Assembly: GCA_964035575.1 (NCBI GenBank)
Contig: OZ037866.1
Coordinates: 1,302,001-1,366,000 of the forward strand
Direction: 5' to 3'
Length of the DNA stretch: 64,000 bases
From: Rhynchopus sp. YZ270_cl-10
Taxonomy: Eukaryota; Euglenozoa; Diplonemea; Diplonemida; Diplonemidae
The notes under the pieces were generated by a model. It had not been told where the DNA came from, ran no database searches, and worked only from the letters and a program-made list of their open reading frames with translations. Made by a program: the position numbers and the translations under genes. Shown here piece by piece: positions 20,551-31,553 of the stretch. Every line of letters starts with the position of its first letter. Position 1 is the stretch's first letter.

Positions 20551-20937
20551 TCTGTTGCTTGAGTTCCTACACTACTGAGTTGGGTGTTAACTTTTCGAAC
20601 CCCGCTTTTTCAAAAAAAAATCAGTGACAGGGGGTTTTTTAGATGTGTGTCCGCAAGAGAGATGTTCATCGTTCAATTTTTGGTTTTTCCCGTTCATAAA
20701 ATGCAAGATTAGAAATCAACAAAGAGAAGCCAAGGATTGATCTCAGACAATAAAAGCCTCTTCTCCTCACTTTGCGAACCAAAACAGAACTTTTGATTTT
20801 TTTGCGTTCAGCGGAAGGAGAAAAATATATGCAACACTCTTTTGTCTAATATATAGAGATCGGTTGGCGGTTTTTTTTATTTGTTTGGTATCTGCGCCCA
20901 TAGAGGCGTATTGCATTGGTCAAGCTCTTTTTTTTCT

Positions 20938-21000
20938 TGTGCTTTCATCCGGATGGCTGGCATCGTACGTGGGTCAGTCGGAGGTGTCTGCAACAACTAC
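20938..21000 (+). repeat. Dispersed module B, copy 1
   Basis: A 60-70 bp repeat with the core TTTCATCCGGATGGCTGGC, then ATCGTA, then GTCAGTCGGAGGTG and TGCA. Further copies at 37588, 45978, 58468 and 60247 on the same strand. Usually close to a T-rich tract. Not coding; origin unknown. Confidence 0.65.
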
Positions 21001-22158
21001 AGGTTTCTTTCTTTTCTTTTCTTTTTTCTTTTTTTTTGTGATTTTGCTTGTGTTCCACCCACCCCCGAGTGTTGTGTTTGTTTTGTGATTTTTTTATATT
21101 ATACAGAAGAGTATAGAGAGCAGCGATACCGGTTCATAGCGTGGAAAGGTTCTTTCCCACTGTGTTTCTGAGGTGTTGTTGGGTGCTTTTGCAGCTGCAC
21201 TGCCGTTTTTATGCGTTGTGATGTCGTGATTTCGAAGCACGTGAGGGTACAATTATCTTCCAAAAAATATTTTTTAAAAAACTTTTTTTGTAATGCTCAA
21301 CTCTACTGAGCAAAAAAAAAATGGTCAGGGACAACAGTTTTACCTTTGTGTGTTAGTGCCTGACGTCATCCGCGTTTACACTATCAACTTCAAGGACAAA
21401 ATTGCTGTACACATGGCAGCCGGGTCATGACTTCCCGGTGATAGGTTTGTCAGGCTTTATCCCTGCGTCAGAGAGGTCCGTGCTATAAGTGGAGCGCACA
21501 GGAGCATAAACCGTAAAACAGGTTTTTCTGGTGTGAACATTAGCCCTCCTTTCCATGTTTCTGTTTTGTTTGTTTGTTTCACTTTTTCACAAGATGTGTA
21601 CACGAGAGCAATGTACCATTTTTTATTTTTTATTTTTTTTGTCACAGTGTCTGACAGCTCAACAGTGCCCTCTTTCGCTCCATTTCCCGCTTCGTCTGCT
21701 TCACCACTAGGGGTGAGGGTGGTCGGCGATCGCATCGGATTAGAAGTGTTTCTGGACAGAGGACAGTGCTGAAGAGAGGGAAGGCGCACTAAAATTCTGG
21801 AAAAAAAAGTGTCGACAACAGAAAAACAACGTTTTTGGCGTTGTTTTTTGTTTTTTGTTTTTGTTTTTGTTTCAAAACATACAGAGGGGCATATATTGTG
21901 CTGTGCAGACTGAACAATGACCACCCTTTCAGCAACGTTTTTCAAAATGGAAAATCATCATTTCGTTATGTTAAAAAGATATCCCCCACCGTCGTTTTAC
22001 ATGTAAAGCCAATGCTCAAACATGTCCAGGTTATGTGCAAGAATGACCCTTATTAGTTTTCAACAAAATACGTACACAACGGCTTTTTCCACACCCACAC
22101 TCATACACACACAGATATTTATAACAAAGAAACAACAAGAAGGAAAAGCACCGGAACA

Positions 22159-25100
22159 ATGGTGTGGGACCGGCTGTGTGTGCTGCTTCTGCTGCTGGCA
22201 GGCGTGCGGTGTGAGGAAGAAGCAACAACAGGCGAACCGCTTACGCTGGGCGTGCTCGGAGACGGCCTGGAGAATGCCCTCGACGGCTTCAGGGGGACTG
22301 TTGTGAACTCGGTGATGAACCTCGCAGAGAGCAAGATGGAGAAGCTGGGGATCACGGACGCGTTCGAGTCGGCGTTCAAGGACGCGCAGGTTCTGGCGGA
22401 CCTGAAGGACAAGATTGAGGTCGGTCTCTCGGACATGACGGCGTACTTTGAATCCGGGGAGGCGTTTGACGGGGTTGAGATGGTGATTGACCAGCTGGCG
22501 CCTGCGCTGGACATGATGAGTGGTGTGTGCAACCAGGAGACGGGGGAGGCGAGACGTGAGGCTGCGTTCTTGCAGGCAAAGGAGACGTTCCTGCGGAAGC
22601 AGGAGGCGAAGGCGAAGAACAGAACGGCGAATGCGGCGGCTGCGGCGTTTGCAAGGCCACTCTTCACGGCGACTCTGGGGGTGTCGTTGCCCGAGGTGCC
22701 GATCCAGCTGACAACAAACTGGAAGGCGGCGTTCCAGGTCGGGGGCGGGGTCAGCTTTGGTATCAACACGGCCCAGCCAGAGCTCTTCACTGGGATTGGT
22801 GTCGGACTCTCGTTTGGGTTCTCGAAGGGACAGAAGGAGTGCCTCACCGATGACGAGTGCACGTCGAGTCTGCGGGCGGCGGCGGTGTGCGAGAGCCAGA
22901 AGTGTGTGAAGACGTGTGACGCGAACGTGGCGTCGACGTGCGGGCCGAACGAGGTGTGTGAGAACGGGCGTTGCTACGTCAACTCCTGCACAGGCCCCAC
23001 CGACTGTCCGATTGTGGGGGAGACGTGCCTGAACGGAGAGTGTGTGCCGGAACACGGGACCCTGTGCACAAGCGACTCGGACTGCGCTGTCACGGAGACC
23101 TGCGTGGACGGGCTGTGTGTCGAGCCCACATCCGCTGGATGCACACAGGATCTGGACTGCACGGTTGCTGGGGAGACGTGCCGTCCGTCTGGTCTGTGCG
23201 GGGTTGCGTGCACAGAGGACAGTGAGTGCGGCATTGGGGAGGAATGTGGTGTGGACAACACTTGCGTTGACGAGGTCTTGAAAAGACGGGCGAGCGTGCT
23301 TGTAGAGACAACGCCGACGCCTACGAAGGAGGGGTTTTGGTCGAAGGTGGGGGACTCGGTCGGGGTGTCGCTGGACTGGTTCAAGGAGGCAAGCTCCTTC
23401 AGCGGGTTTTCGTTTGTGGTGGCGATTTCGAACGAGTTCCTGAAGGAGAAGTACGGGATCCAGGACATCCACGTGATCCTCGGGCACCCGCACTACCAGT
23501 GCCTCGGGGAGTCGGACATGACGTCGGCGAAGTGGTGGGGAGGGGTGGCGTTCGGGGGTTTCGGTGTGACGCTCGCCCCTACGGAGGACGCGCCTTCAGC
23601 AAGCCCGAAGAAGGAGGCGAGCAAGCTGGCCCTCTCGAATGTGGACAAGATCATGTCGCTGAAGGAGGTGTTCCCACAGGACCTGGTGGCGAAGCAGAGC
23701 GACTTTGTGACGCTGCTGCAGAGCTTTGACGGGATTGGGTTTGCGGAGTCGATCACACTCGAGGACTCGAGCGACGGGGTGAGCTTGAAGTATGCGAGCA
23801 AGGACTGCCCGGGGGCGGATACGGCGTCTGAGACGCAGCAGGCTGCGGCGCAGCACGCTGAGGCGCAGCAGGCGGAGGCGAAGGGGCAGGGACGGGACGC
23901 CGAGGCACAGAGCGACGCTGCGTCGGACCTGGTCACCTTCCTGAAGCAGGCAACAAACATTGTGACGAAGGGGGAGATTCTGATGCCGTTCTGCGCCGGG
24001 AACTGCGGCCCCACAAACAGCTCGCTGGACTCGATCATCGGTGTGGGGCGGGTGGGCCAGCCGGCGACGTGCAACGGGGTGGAGGCAAGCGTGTCTGTGG
24101 AGACGCTCACGGTGGGGAGCCTGGCGCACCTGATCACGGCCGGGGAGCTTGCGAGTGTCGGGGAGACGATGATGGAGAGCGACATCATGAAGACTGTGCT
24201 GTCTCTGGGGATCCAGGACACGACGCTGAGCTTTGGGGTGACGACGGACGGGGTCAAGCTGGCTGCGGTCGGGAGTCCGCTTCTGCCCGAGACGACGGGG
24301 AGCGCCTTTGTGTCGCTGCTGAAGGACATGGTGGAGGAGATCCAGCTGGGGGCTTCGGCATCGCTGGCGTACTCTGGGGTGCTGGAGCTGGAGCTGCGTG
24401 TGGGGACGGAGGCGGACACGGACGATTCGCAGGCCTTCCGTGTGTCTGACGCGACGGGGACGTACGGGGCCTCGACGTACATGCGGTACATTGTGGATGC
24501 GATTGGGAGCACGGCGCCGCCGCGGCAGGAGCTTGGGATGACGTTCCCGTTCATTGTGTGTGTGGACGACTGCAACGACTCGGAGAAGCGGAAGGACATC
24601 TACTTCAACGGCGACCTGTCGATCATTGTGACGCCGACGGCACAGATCCTGCGCGGGTCGATCGTCGCTGCGGGGTGGTGGTACGAGTCCTTTGAGATCC
24701 CGTTCATCCACCTCGGGGACATGGTGCTCGGGATGGACTGGGACCTAAAGTCGCCCCTCCCGACCGGGCTGGTGCTGGGGGCGGCTGCGTGCATCGGGCG
24801 CCAGGACAACTGTGTGGACCAGGTGCAGCCGTACGTGGAGGCGAGGGCGTACATCGGGCTGAGTGCGACGCTGCCTGAGGACAACTTCTTTGTGGTGATG
24901 GTGTCGGAGCTGACAATTGGGGCGATTGCAGACTTTGTTTCGGCGGAGGTGCCGTGGCTGGTGCTGCTCACCGGGGAGGCGTCGGAGGCGGGACTTGCTG
25001 CGGCAGAGGCAGCGTTCGAGGCCCTGGGGGTGGACGTGTCTGAGGTGACGTCGACGCTGGAGAACATCCAGAAGGCACTCCCGCCGCAGTTTGCGGAGTC

Positions 25101-27021
25101 GGGCCTGTACCCGTTTGACAAGGACCACGAGGCGAACTGCGACGCACCTGCGGCGGACGCAGGCGTGACGGAGATCAACAAGGACTGCTTTGCGTACATG
25201 TCCTTCAGCCCGCTGAAGGAGCAGACCTTGGAGCTGGGGCTGTCGACGCTGGTTGTGCCGAAGGGGCTTGCGTTTTCTGGGCGCCTGAACTTCATCGGGT
25301 GGGAGATGGCGGCGGAGGTGGCGGTGAGCCCGACGCAGTTCTACGTGAACGCAACGATGGACCACATTGCGTTTCAGTTTGGCGGCGTCGACTTCATCCG
25401 GATCGGGTCGCACCTGAACGCTGCGAAGGAGGCGGCGGGCGGGGCACGGTTCCTGGTGGACCTGAACATTGCCCCTCCGGCCGCAGAGGTGAACATCCAG
25501 GGGGCGTTTGACATCCCGCTCCTGCGGTCGTACGGTGCGCTGCTGCTGATTGTGGACTCGGAGAAGCTGCACTTCGCAGGGGAGATGAACCTGTTTGACG
25601 GGGCACTGACGTCTACGGCGGAGGTGTACTTCCCGTGGGACTTCACGTCCTTCCACATGAGCCTGTCGGACATGACCTTCCTGTACGGGGTGGTGAAGGT
25701 GAAGCAGGTGATGTTTGAGTACGACACGGCAGCACCGGTCCCGTACGCCATCTTCAACAGCGACATCTCGGTGCTCTTTGCCGTGAACGTGCAGACGACG
25801 CTGTCTGTGCAGGGGGACACGATTGCCTTCTCCCTCGGTGTGGCTGTGCTGGGTGTGCAGAACACGATTTCCGGGACTGCGGAGATCAACACAAACAACT
25901 TCCTGAACTCGGAGTTCGCCATCTCTGTGTCCTCGGACCTGGACCCGACGGTGGTGATTGCGGCTGTTGTGGACGGGGCGAAGGCGGTGGCGTCAACTGC
26001 GGTGGGTGTGTGGAACACTGTGAGTGGACAGGTGTCGTCGGCGTGGACGAGTGTGAAGAACCAGTTCAACCAGGCACCGCTGAACCGCATGGTGAGTGCG
26101 ATTGGGGACTTCCTCTCGGACATGAGGACGGTGCTGAACAACATTGCGAATGCGCTGAGCCAGGCGAGCCTGAGCGACCTGGTGTCGCTGTCGAAGGACT
26201 TCGCGAACGGGGACTTCAGTTCGCTCGGGGACGCGACCTTCAACCTCGCCGGGGCATTCGGGCTGTCTGGGACAGAGGGCCACACGGAGGTGGACGCAGG
26301 CGAAGGGGAGAACGAGTATGGCTGCAGATGGAAGAAGATCAAGTACTACGAGTGCTTCATGACGCCCGAGGCGTGCGCACCGCAGACATGCACGGGTGGC
26401 GACTGCACTGCGGCCAAGTGCACAGGGGGCGACTGCACGAAGGTGTGCGTCGGGTGCTGTGGGTTCAAGAAGTGCAAGAAGACGTGCACACCGCAAGTAT
26501 GCACCCCGAAGGTATGCACCCCGGTTGTGTGCACGCCGGGGGTCTGCACACCTGCCTTCAAGACGTGCGGGAGTGCGAAGTATGGGAGCCGTTTCCCGGA
26601 CAAGGCGTGCATGCAGGAGATTGCAGATGCAGCGAAGCAGGTGGAGGACGACCTGATTGTGATGAAGAGAAAGGACGATGCCGTCACATCCTCGCAGACA
26701 AAGAACCCTGCCCTTGCCGGGCTTGCGGCCGGGACGACTGTGCCGCAGCCGTCGGTGTTGAACGTGGCCCTCACACTCCCTGTTGGCCAGACAAGCACGA
26801 CAGGGGACCTTGCCTCCGACGTCGACGTTCTGGCGGGGCCTTGCGGGGGAGTGGCGGGCACGCAGCGCACGACGGTGAGCGGGGCGGCCTTCAACATGGC
26901 GACCCTTGCGGACTACAAGATCTCTCTCGCAGCGGCACAGGGGGCTCTGTCCTCGGGTATCGAGGCCACGTTGCTGTCGAAGCAGTGTGGGCTGGACTCG
27001 GAGATCCTTGACGAGGTTTAA
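22159..27021 (+). CDS. Very large secreted cysteine-rich protein
   Basis: 1620 residues with a signal peptide (about 1-18, WDRLCVLLLLLAGVRC). Three parts stand out. About 228-372 is a run of cysteine repeats spaced like CxxDxDCxxxxxCxxxxC (LCTSDSDCAVTETCVDGLC), similar to EGF/disintegrin-like or bacterial Dickkopf-like modules. About 555-585 is an Ala/Gln/Glu-rich linker (AAAQHAEAQQAEAKG). About 1394-1475 is a second cysteine cluster with CTGGDC and CTPxVCTP repeats. Between them lie about 800 residues of globular, probably beta-rich sequence I do not recognise. No transmembrane helix follows the signal peptide, so it is likely exported or extracellular. One open frame without introns. A matrix or adhesion role is possible but not shown. 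Confidence 0.8.
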   Translation: MVWDRLCVLLLLLAGVRCEEEATTGEPLTLGVLGDGLENALDGFRGTVVNSVMNLAESKMEKLGITDAFESAFKDAQVLADLKDKIEVGLSDMTAYFESGEAFDGVEMVIDQLAPALDMMSGVCNQETGEARREAAFLQAKETFLRKQEAKAKNRTANAAAAAFARPLFTATLGVSLPEVPIQLTTNWKAAFQVGGGVSFGINTAQPELFTGIGVGLSFGFSKGQKECLTDDECTSSLRAAAVCESQKCVKTCDANVASTCGPNEVCENGRCYVNSCTGPTDCPIVGETCLNGECVPEHGTLCTSDSDCAVTETCVDGLCVEPTSAGCTQDLDCTVAGETCRPSGLCGVACTEDSECGIGEECGVDNTCVDEVLKRRASVLVETTPTPTKEGFWSKVGDSVGVSLDWFKEASSFSGFSFVVAISNEFLKEKYGIQDIHVILGHPHYQCLGESDMTSAKWWGGVAFGGFGVTLAPTEDAPSASPKKEASKLALSNVDKIMSLKEVFPQDLVAKQSDFVTLLQSFDGIGFAESITLEDSSDGVSLKYASKDCPGADTASETQQAAAQHAEAQQAEAKGQGRDAEAQSDAASDLVTFLKQATNIVTKGEILMPFCAGNCGPTNSSLDSIIGVGRVGQPATCNGVEASVSVETLTVGSLAHLITAGELASVGETMMESDIMKTVLSLGIQDTTLSFGVTTDGVKLAAVGSPLLPETTGSAFVSLLKDMVEEIQLGASASLAYSGVLELELRVGTEADTDDSQAFRVSDATGTYGASTYMRYIVDAIGSTAPPRQELGMTFPFIVCVDDCNDSEKRKDIYFNGDLSIIVTPTAQILRGSIVAAGWWYESFEIPFIHLGDMVLGMDWDLKSPLPTGLVLGAAACIGRQDNCVDQVQPYVEARAYIGLSATLPEDNFFVVMVSELTIGAIADFVSAEVPWLVLLTGEASEAGLAAAEAAFEALGVDVSEVTSTLENIQKALPPQFAESGLYPFDKDHEANCDAPAADAGVTEINKDCFAYMSFSPLKEQTLELGLSTLVVPKGLAFSGRLNFIGWEMAAEVAVSPTQFYVNATMDHIAFQFGGVDFIRIGSHLNAAKEAAGGARFLVDLNIAPPAAEVNIQGAFDIPLLRSYGALLLIVDSEKLHFAGEMNLFDGALTSTAEVYFPWDFTSFHMSLSDMTFLYGVVKVKQVMFEYDTAAPVPYAIFNSDISVLFAVNVQTTLSVQGDTIAFSLGVAVLGVQNTISGTAEINTNNFLNSEFAISVSSDLDPTVVIAAVVDGAKAVASTAVGVWNTVSGQVSSAWTSVKNQFNQAPLNRMVSAIGDFLSDMRTVLNNIANALSQASLSDLVSLSKDFANGDFSSLGDATFNLAGAFGLSGTEGHTEVDAGEGENEYGCRWKKIKYYECFMTPEACAPQTCTGGDCTAAKCTGGDCTKVCVGCCGFKKCKKTCTPQVCTPKVCTPVVCTPGVCTPAFKTCGSAKYGSRFPDKACMQEIADAAKQVEDDLIVMKRKDDAVTSSQTKNPALAGLAAGTTVPQPSVLNVALTLPVGQTSTTGDLASDVDVLAGPCGGVAGTQRTTVSGAAFNMATLADYKISLAAAQGALSSGIEATLLSKQCGLDSEILDEV

Positions 27022-29155
27022 AAAGATGACATGCGCGTACACGTTATTTTTACTTTGCACTTTTATTTCTACAAAACAAAAAAAAAAAAAAAGACAGGGG
27101 GGTGGCGAGAAAACATTTGTCACGTCAGTCCTTCTGGTGGCAGCACAGACACGAGAGTTTTTTTTTTGTTTGTTTGTTTGTTCTCTCTTCGAAAACTTGT
27201 TGCCATCAACTTCACTTTTGTTGTCGACCTCTAGCTTGTGTCCCTTTTCCCTCCCACCCCACTACTAGGATTCTATGCATGTACCTGGGGGTCCCATTGG
27301 CCCGCAGGTCTTTTTGTAGGTGAGCTAAGTACTACATGAAACTCAGGCTCATCTTACCAACTTTTTTTTTCTTTTTCCTTTTTTTGCGATTCTCTTGAAG
27401 AAACACTTTGCACAACCTAGAACAAAGAAGACGGGCTCCACTCTTAAACGTAATCGTAGGTACCAACCCAGGTTGCGTTGTGTGTTGTGTGTAATTGCAA
27501 CACTGAGCGGGTCTGCTCCTCAATGTTACCCCTTCACGCCTCACCTCACCCCACCTCTGCTTTTTTTGTTTTTTTTTGTTCTCTTTGTGGATGCTTGAGA
27601 GTCGAGCAAGACTTTTTTTTTGCATTACCCCTTTGGGAACGTTGTGTGTGTTGGCTGCAGGAGTAGCAGTAGCAGTGCTAAGTGCTAAGTGCTAGTAGGT
27701 GTGCACCGCTCTTCCACCTCGTGGGTAGTGTCCATGCATGTGTCTATTATGTCTCTGTCTACGTCTGCGGCTATGCCTGCAGCTACCACCCCCTACTGTG
27801 TGTTTGCTCTTGCGGATGCCACAACAGTCATGCGTTTGCAACGGGGGTTTACGTACGTCGGCTCGTGGTTAGCATGAGATCGTTGTATTTGCTCCCCGCG
27901 CACACACATTGATATCGCCGAAACTGTAACTGTGCACTTTCTACAGGCCGTATTGCTATCATGTAAAAAAAATGCAAAAAAAAAAAGTAGCAAGAACAGG
28001 CCAGGGATGTATTGTGCACGTGAAGTTTCGCTGTCGCTGGTTCGCAAAAACAAACTTTGTTTTCCACCCCCACCTTCCATCTTCCATCCTCCATCTATTG
28101 TTTGCTGAGGTGACTAAGACTCACCTTGAGGCTTCGGGTCATCCTCTTGCACACCTTTTGTTTATTTATTTGTTTCTTTTTATTTTGGTTGTGTCCCTAT
28201 CAAGCGTGTGCCTGCACAGCAGTGTGAAGACACAGAGCACAACAGGGAGACAACACAGCACAGCTGATTTTCTTTGCGCGTAACCATTTTGTTTGTGCCC
28301 TTTTCAGTAGGGGACATGATTTTGTTTGCTGAATACAAAAGTAAAATGCGTGTGTGTGCACGAGATGCAAATTCCTCTTTATTCTTTATTATTCTTTTGC
28401 TTTAGCTTTTGTTTTTATGAAATAAGATGCTGATGGACCACCTCCATCATTCATTCTTTCTTTCCAATAATCTATCTTATTCACTTTGTTTGCCACAGAA
28501 GAAATACCCGAAGCGTAGCGCAGCTTCCATCGTTAGAGAGCGTTGTTGTTCTCCAACAGAAGCACGCAACCATATCAGGTACATCTTTTCCCCTTCGTTT
28601 CTAGACGCAGGGCAACACTGATCTGACTGAGGCTTTTGCAGAGACACCTGGGAGCCGGTCGCGGCTCTCTCGTGCTGTGTCTGTGTGTCTGCTGGAAGTT
28701 ATTGTTTTCCCTGTGCAGGAATCCTCCCACTCCACAACAAAACAAAACAAACATTCATATCACGACCACCGGTAGAAAAAAATGAAAAATAAAAAAAGGA
28801 ATGTGACATTGTCTTTTCTTTTGCAAATTTTTGTTGTAGTTGTCGTTGCTTTTTGTCGTGCGAAGAGAAAACCGCGCGCAGGAACGTTTTATCAGAATCG
28901 GTTTTCGTTCTCCAGTTTTTTTTTTGACCACCACTTGATGTATCCCTTCAATAACCGACTCCTCACGTTATGCCACGAATTTTATTTTTTCGGAGGAATT
29001 TTTCTTGGTGATTTTCCTGTACGCCTTCCACCACCGTCCTTTTTCATTCTTTTTCCCAGATCGAAAAACGACGAACACGACGAAAAAGGACAAGAGGTAT
29101 TCTTATCGTACCCCCCTCCCACACCCCCACACCCCCATACCCCTCTCATCCTTAG
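27022..29155. other. Intergenic region downstream of the large cysteine-rich gene
   Basis: No gene seen. It has a probable 3' UTR with A-runs, two degenerate copies of dispersed module D (27318-27365 and 28106-28145), a small tandem repeat of AGTGCTA (27675-27693) and long pyrimidine stretches. The region ends in a C-rich acceptor for the kelch gene. Confidence 0.5.
29101..29155 (+). promoter_or_regulatory. Putative trans-splice acceptor for the kelch gene
   Basis: An almost pure pyrimidine/CA tract (CCCCCCTCCCACACCCCCAC onward) ends in CATCCTTAG only 6 nt before the ATG at 29162. Such a short 5' leader makes sense if a spliced leader is added. Inferred from pattern. Confidence 0.5.
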
Positions 29156-29161
29156 GTCCTC

Positions 29162-30676
29162 ATGAAGCATTATGTCGCTGCCCCCGAATGGGTAGAAGCC
29201 TCACCAGACCACGGTAGCAGCGCATGGACACCTCTCTGCGCTTGCTACGTTGGCGGCAAGGTCGTTGCCTTTGGGACAGAACACACCACAGCACCACACA
29301 CCTACGGCACCCCCACACACAGCCTCCGCGTCTACATCTACCACAACAAGCAGTGGTGCGCTCCGGAGACCATACACACCCCACCGGGCACCACCACACC
29401 ACCACCTACACCACGCTACATACGCGGCTGCAATGCGAACGACACCCACGCCGTCCTCCTTTGGCTCCCTGAAGACTCCGACCAACTCCACCTCTCCACC
29501 TTCTGCCTTTCCACGATGACCTGGGGTTGCTCTGTAACCGATCTGCCCCCCAGGGTTGGCTACAACGTATGCACTGTAGGCGGCGTTTTGTTCTCATTTG
29601 GAGGCGCGCAAAAACGGATGTGCCAGCCATCATTTCATACAATAAATTTGTCCACCGGTGTGTCAAGACAATGTGTGGAGCGTGGAGGGGTTTCTCCTAA
29701 GCCTCGCGCATATCATGCACAGTGTAGAGGGCCGAATGAAACAATAATAATTCATGGTGGGATTGGAGATAAAGGCGAGATGCTGCAGGATCTATGGTCA
29801 TACGATACACAGCGGATGCGATGGATGGAGGTCTCCTGCAGGATCCACCTTTCTAAGCACGCTGTCGCCACGTCCCCTAGCTGGATCGCGATGTATGGAG
29901 GAGCTCTTTCCTCCACAAAATGCAATCCCGATCTTTTCGTTTACGACGTCGCAGTAGGCCAATGGGCGAAAGCGGAAACACAACACCGCACCCCAACCCC
30001 AAGGTTATATCCCCTCCTGCACAGTACAGATGAAACCCCTGTGGTGCCACCTCGCCCGCATCCGAGGGTGTCACAGAATTCTAGAGGGGCAGAGTTTGTG
30101 ATGTTTGGTGGGGAAGGGGTGTCGGATTTGTGGATGTTGCGACTGCGGGGGATGGACGCTGATATGCGTAGGGAAGGGGAGAGGTTGCGGGCGAAGGATG
30201 TGGTGCTTGGGAGGATTGGGAGGAGGACGGAGCAGTACACCGCTGAGGTTGAAGAGAGGAGGGGGCGATGTGAGGTGCTGACGGCGGAAGGGGACGCCGT
30301 GGAAGAAGAGTTACGGCGTCTTGCGTCCCTCCGTTCGCAGATAGACGACCGGACGCAATCGTTGGACAACCTCGCGCTGCACCAACGTCGTACCCTCCAC
30401 GCTGAGGCAAAGGCTAGCGAAGCCTTCCGTGGTGCAAAGCTTCTCACCCATCGTATGAGTGATGCTGCAGGTGCTCGGGCTGGGCATTCTGCAGGGGGGG
30501 TGGGTGGTGGTGGTGGTGGTGAAGGGGGAGGAGGTGGAGGAGTGGGAGTGGGAGGAGTGCCGCCCTTCGTGGAGTTGCCGCGTCCTTCAAGACCGTATGA
30601 TGCAGACCAGCGTGATATAGAAGCGGCACAGAGGCGTGCCGCAGAGCATTTGTTGGAGATTTATGAAAATTCGTAG
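29162..30676 (+). CDS. Kelch-repeat protein with coiled-coil tail
   Basis: 504 residues. The N-terminal 330 residues look like a kelch beta-propeller with degenerate blades: one clear repeat at about 180-222 (RAYHAQ, IIIHGGIGDKG, DLWSYDTQRMRWME) and others with FSFGGA and FVMFGGEG signatures followed by LW. Residues about 335-430 form a coiled coil rich in E, R and L, followed by a Gly-rich linker (about 440-465) and a short Pro/Arg tail. No signal peptide or membrane segment, so it is probably cytosolic or cytoskeletal. Kelch plus coiled-coil proteins usually act as protein-binding scaffolds. The start follows a strong splice-acceptor pattern by 6 nt. The partner is unknown. Confidence 0.85.
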   Translation: MKHYVAAPEWVEASPDHGSSAWTPLCACYVGGKVVAFGTEHTTAPHTYGTPTHSLRVYIYHNKQWCAPETIHTPPGTTTPPPTPRYIRGCNANDTHAVLLWLPEDSDQLHLSTFCLSTMTWGCSVTDLPPRVGYNVCTVGGVLFSFGGAQKRMCQPSFHTINLSTGVSRQCVERGGVSPKPRAYHAQCRGPNETIIIHGGIGDKGEMLQDLWSYDTQRMRWMEVSCRIHLSKHAVATSPSWIAMYGGALSSTKCNPDLFVYDVAVGQWAKAETQHRTPTPRLYPLLHSTDETPVVPPRPHPRVSQNSRGAEFVMFGGEGVSDLWMLRLRGMDADMRREGERLRAKDVVLGRIGRRTEQYTAEVEERRGRCEVLTAEGDAVEEELRRLASLRSQIDDRTQSLDNLALHQRRTLHAEAKASEAFRGAKLLTHRMSDAAGARAGHSAGGVGGGGGGEGGGGGGVGVGGVPPFVELPRPSRPYDADQRDIEAAQRRAAEHLLEIYENS

Positions 30677-30932
30677 AAAATAGAATAGAAGAAAAAAAGC
30701 AGTGACATCCAAAAGCGTTTGAAGTGCTAAGAAGAGCGCGTCTCAATGTTATTTTGTTGGAGTAGAAGTATGTAGGTGGAGGATATTGCCGCAATGTGTG
30801 CATCGAGGGGTTAGATTATTTGTTAAATTTTGAGGATTTTTTTTTTTTTTTTTTGCAAGAACGCCAGTCTCTTTCTCTCACGTAACACCCTTCTAAACAG
30901 AAACGTAAAAAAACTTTATAAAAACACACAAA

Positions 30933-31553
30933 ATGCCTGGAAGCCTTGGCTTTGTTGTGGGTGGGTTCTGCTCTGCCATCTCGTGCCTGCTGCTCTCGAT
31001 TGCGATCGCAGACGGCAGATCGCTGTGCCACATCACCGACGGGGCACGCACCGGGGATTCCGTGACGGACTACGCAGCGTTTGGGATCTGGAAGGACTAC
31101 CTCGGGCACTCGTGGATCAACGACCTGAACTTCGTTGACGGCTGCACGGAGCTGAAGGACATCGCGCAGGCCCTGGCTGCGTTCTCGATGATGCCGGCCA
31201 TCCTCTTTGGGTTCAGCGTCATTGTGTGCCTTCTGGGGCTGAAGAACGGTGGGGGTGCGATGGGGACTGTGTCCGCTGCGCTGAACGGCGTGAACATTCT
31301 GTTCCTCATCATTGCGATCGGGCTTGCGGCGGGTATGTACGACGACACCCACTGCTCTTGGCGCATGAAGGACACGTACGACCTGAGCTACGCCATTGCT
31401 TTCTTTGTCCTCTCCCTCGTGCTTGCGCTCATCAGCATCGGTGCGCTTGTCTCCATGGGTGCTATGGGGTCCGCACCACCGGCCGAGACAACTGAGGAGG
31501 TCACAGAGGCGAAGGAGGCAGCCCCCGAGGGTGAGAAGGAGGCGGCCGCATGA
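30933..31553 (+). CDS. Four-pass membrane protein of amastin/claudin-like type
   Basis: 206 residues with four hydrophobic helices at about 5-26, 82-103, 113-135 and 151-175. The first loop, which would be outside the cell, holds FGIWKDYL and cysteines C32 and C71, recalling the W and Cys signature of the claudin/PMP22/amastin superfamily. The second loop is short with C141. The C-terminal tail (180-206) is acidic and Ala/Glu-rich, suited to the cytoplasm. Amastins are abundant kinetoplastid surface proteins of this size and shape, but sequence similarity is too low for certainty. The ATG lies in an AAACACACAAA context after a polyT tract at 30838-30854. Confidence 0.7.
   Translation: MPGSLGFVVGGFCSAISCLLLSIAIADGRSLCHITDGARTGDSVTDYAAFGIWKDYLGHSWINDLNFVDGCTELKDIAQALAAFSMMPAILFGFSVIVCLLGLKNGGGAMGTVSAALNGVNILFLIIAIGLAAGMYDDTHCSWRMKDTYDLSYAIAFFVLSLVLALISIGALVSMGAMGSAPPAETTEEVTEAKEAAPEGEKEAAA

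Larger units (their letters stand above)
19928..22158. other. Intergenic region upstream of the large cysteine-rich gene
   Basis: No gene seen. It contains T-rich stretches, dispersed module B (20938-21000), a weak tRNA-like stretch (20486-20550) and, just before the next gene, a C/A-rich tract ending ACACACACAG (22114) that could be a splice acceptor. Open frames here are short and low-complexity. Confidence 0.5.
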
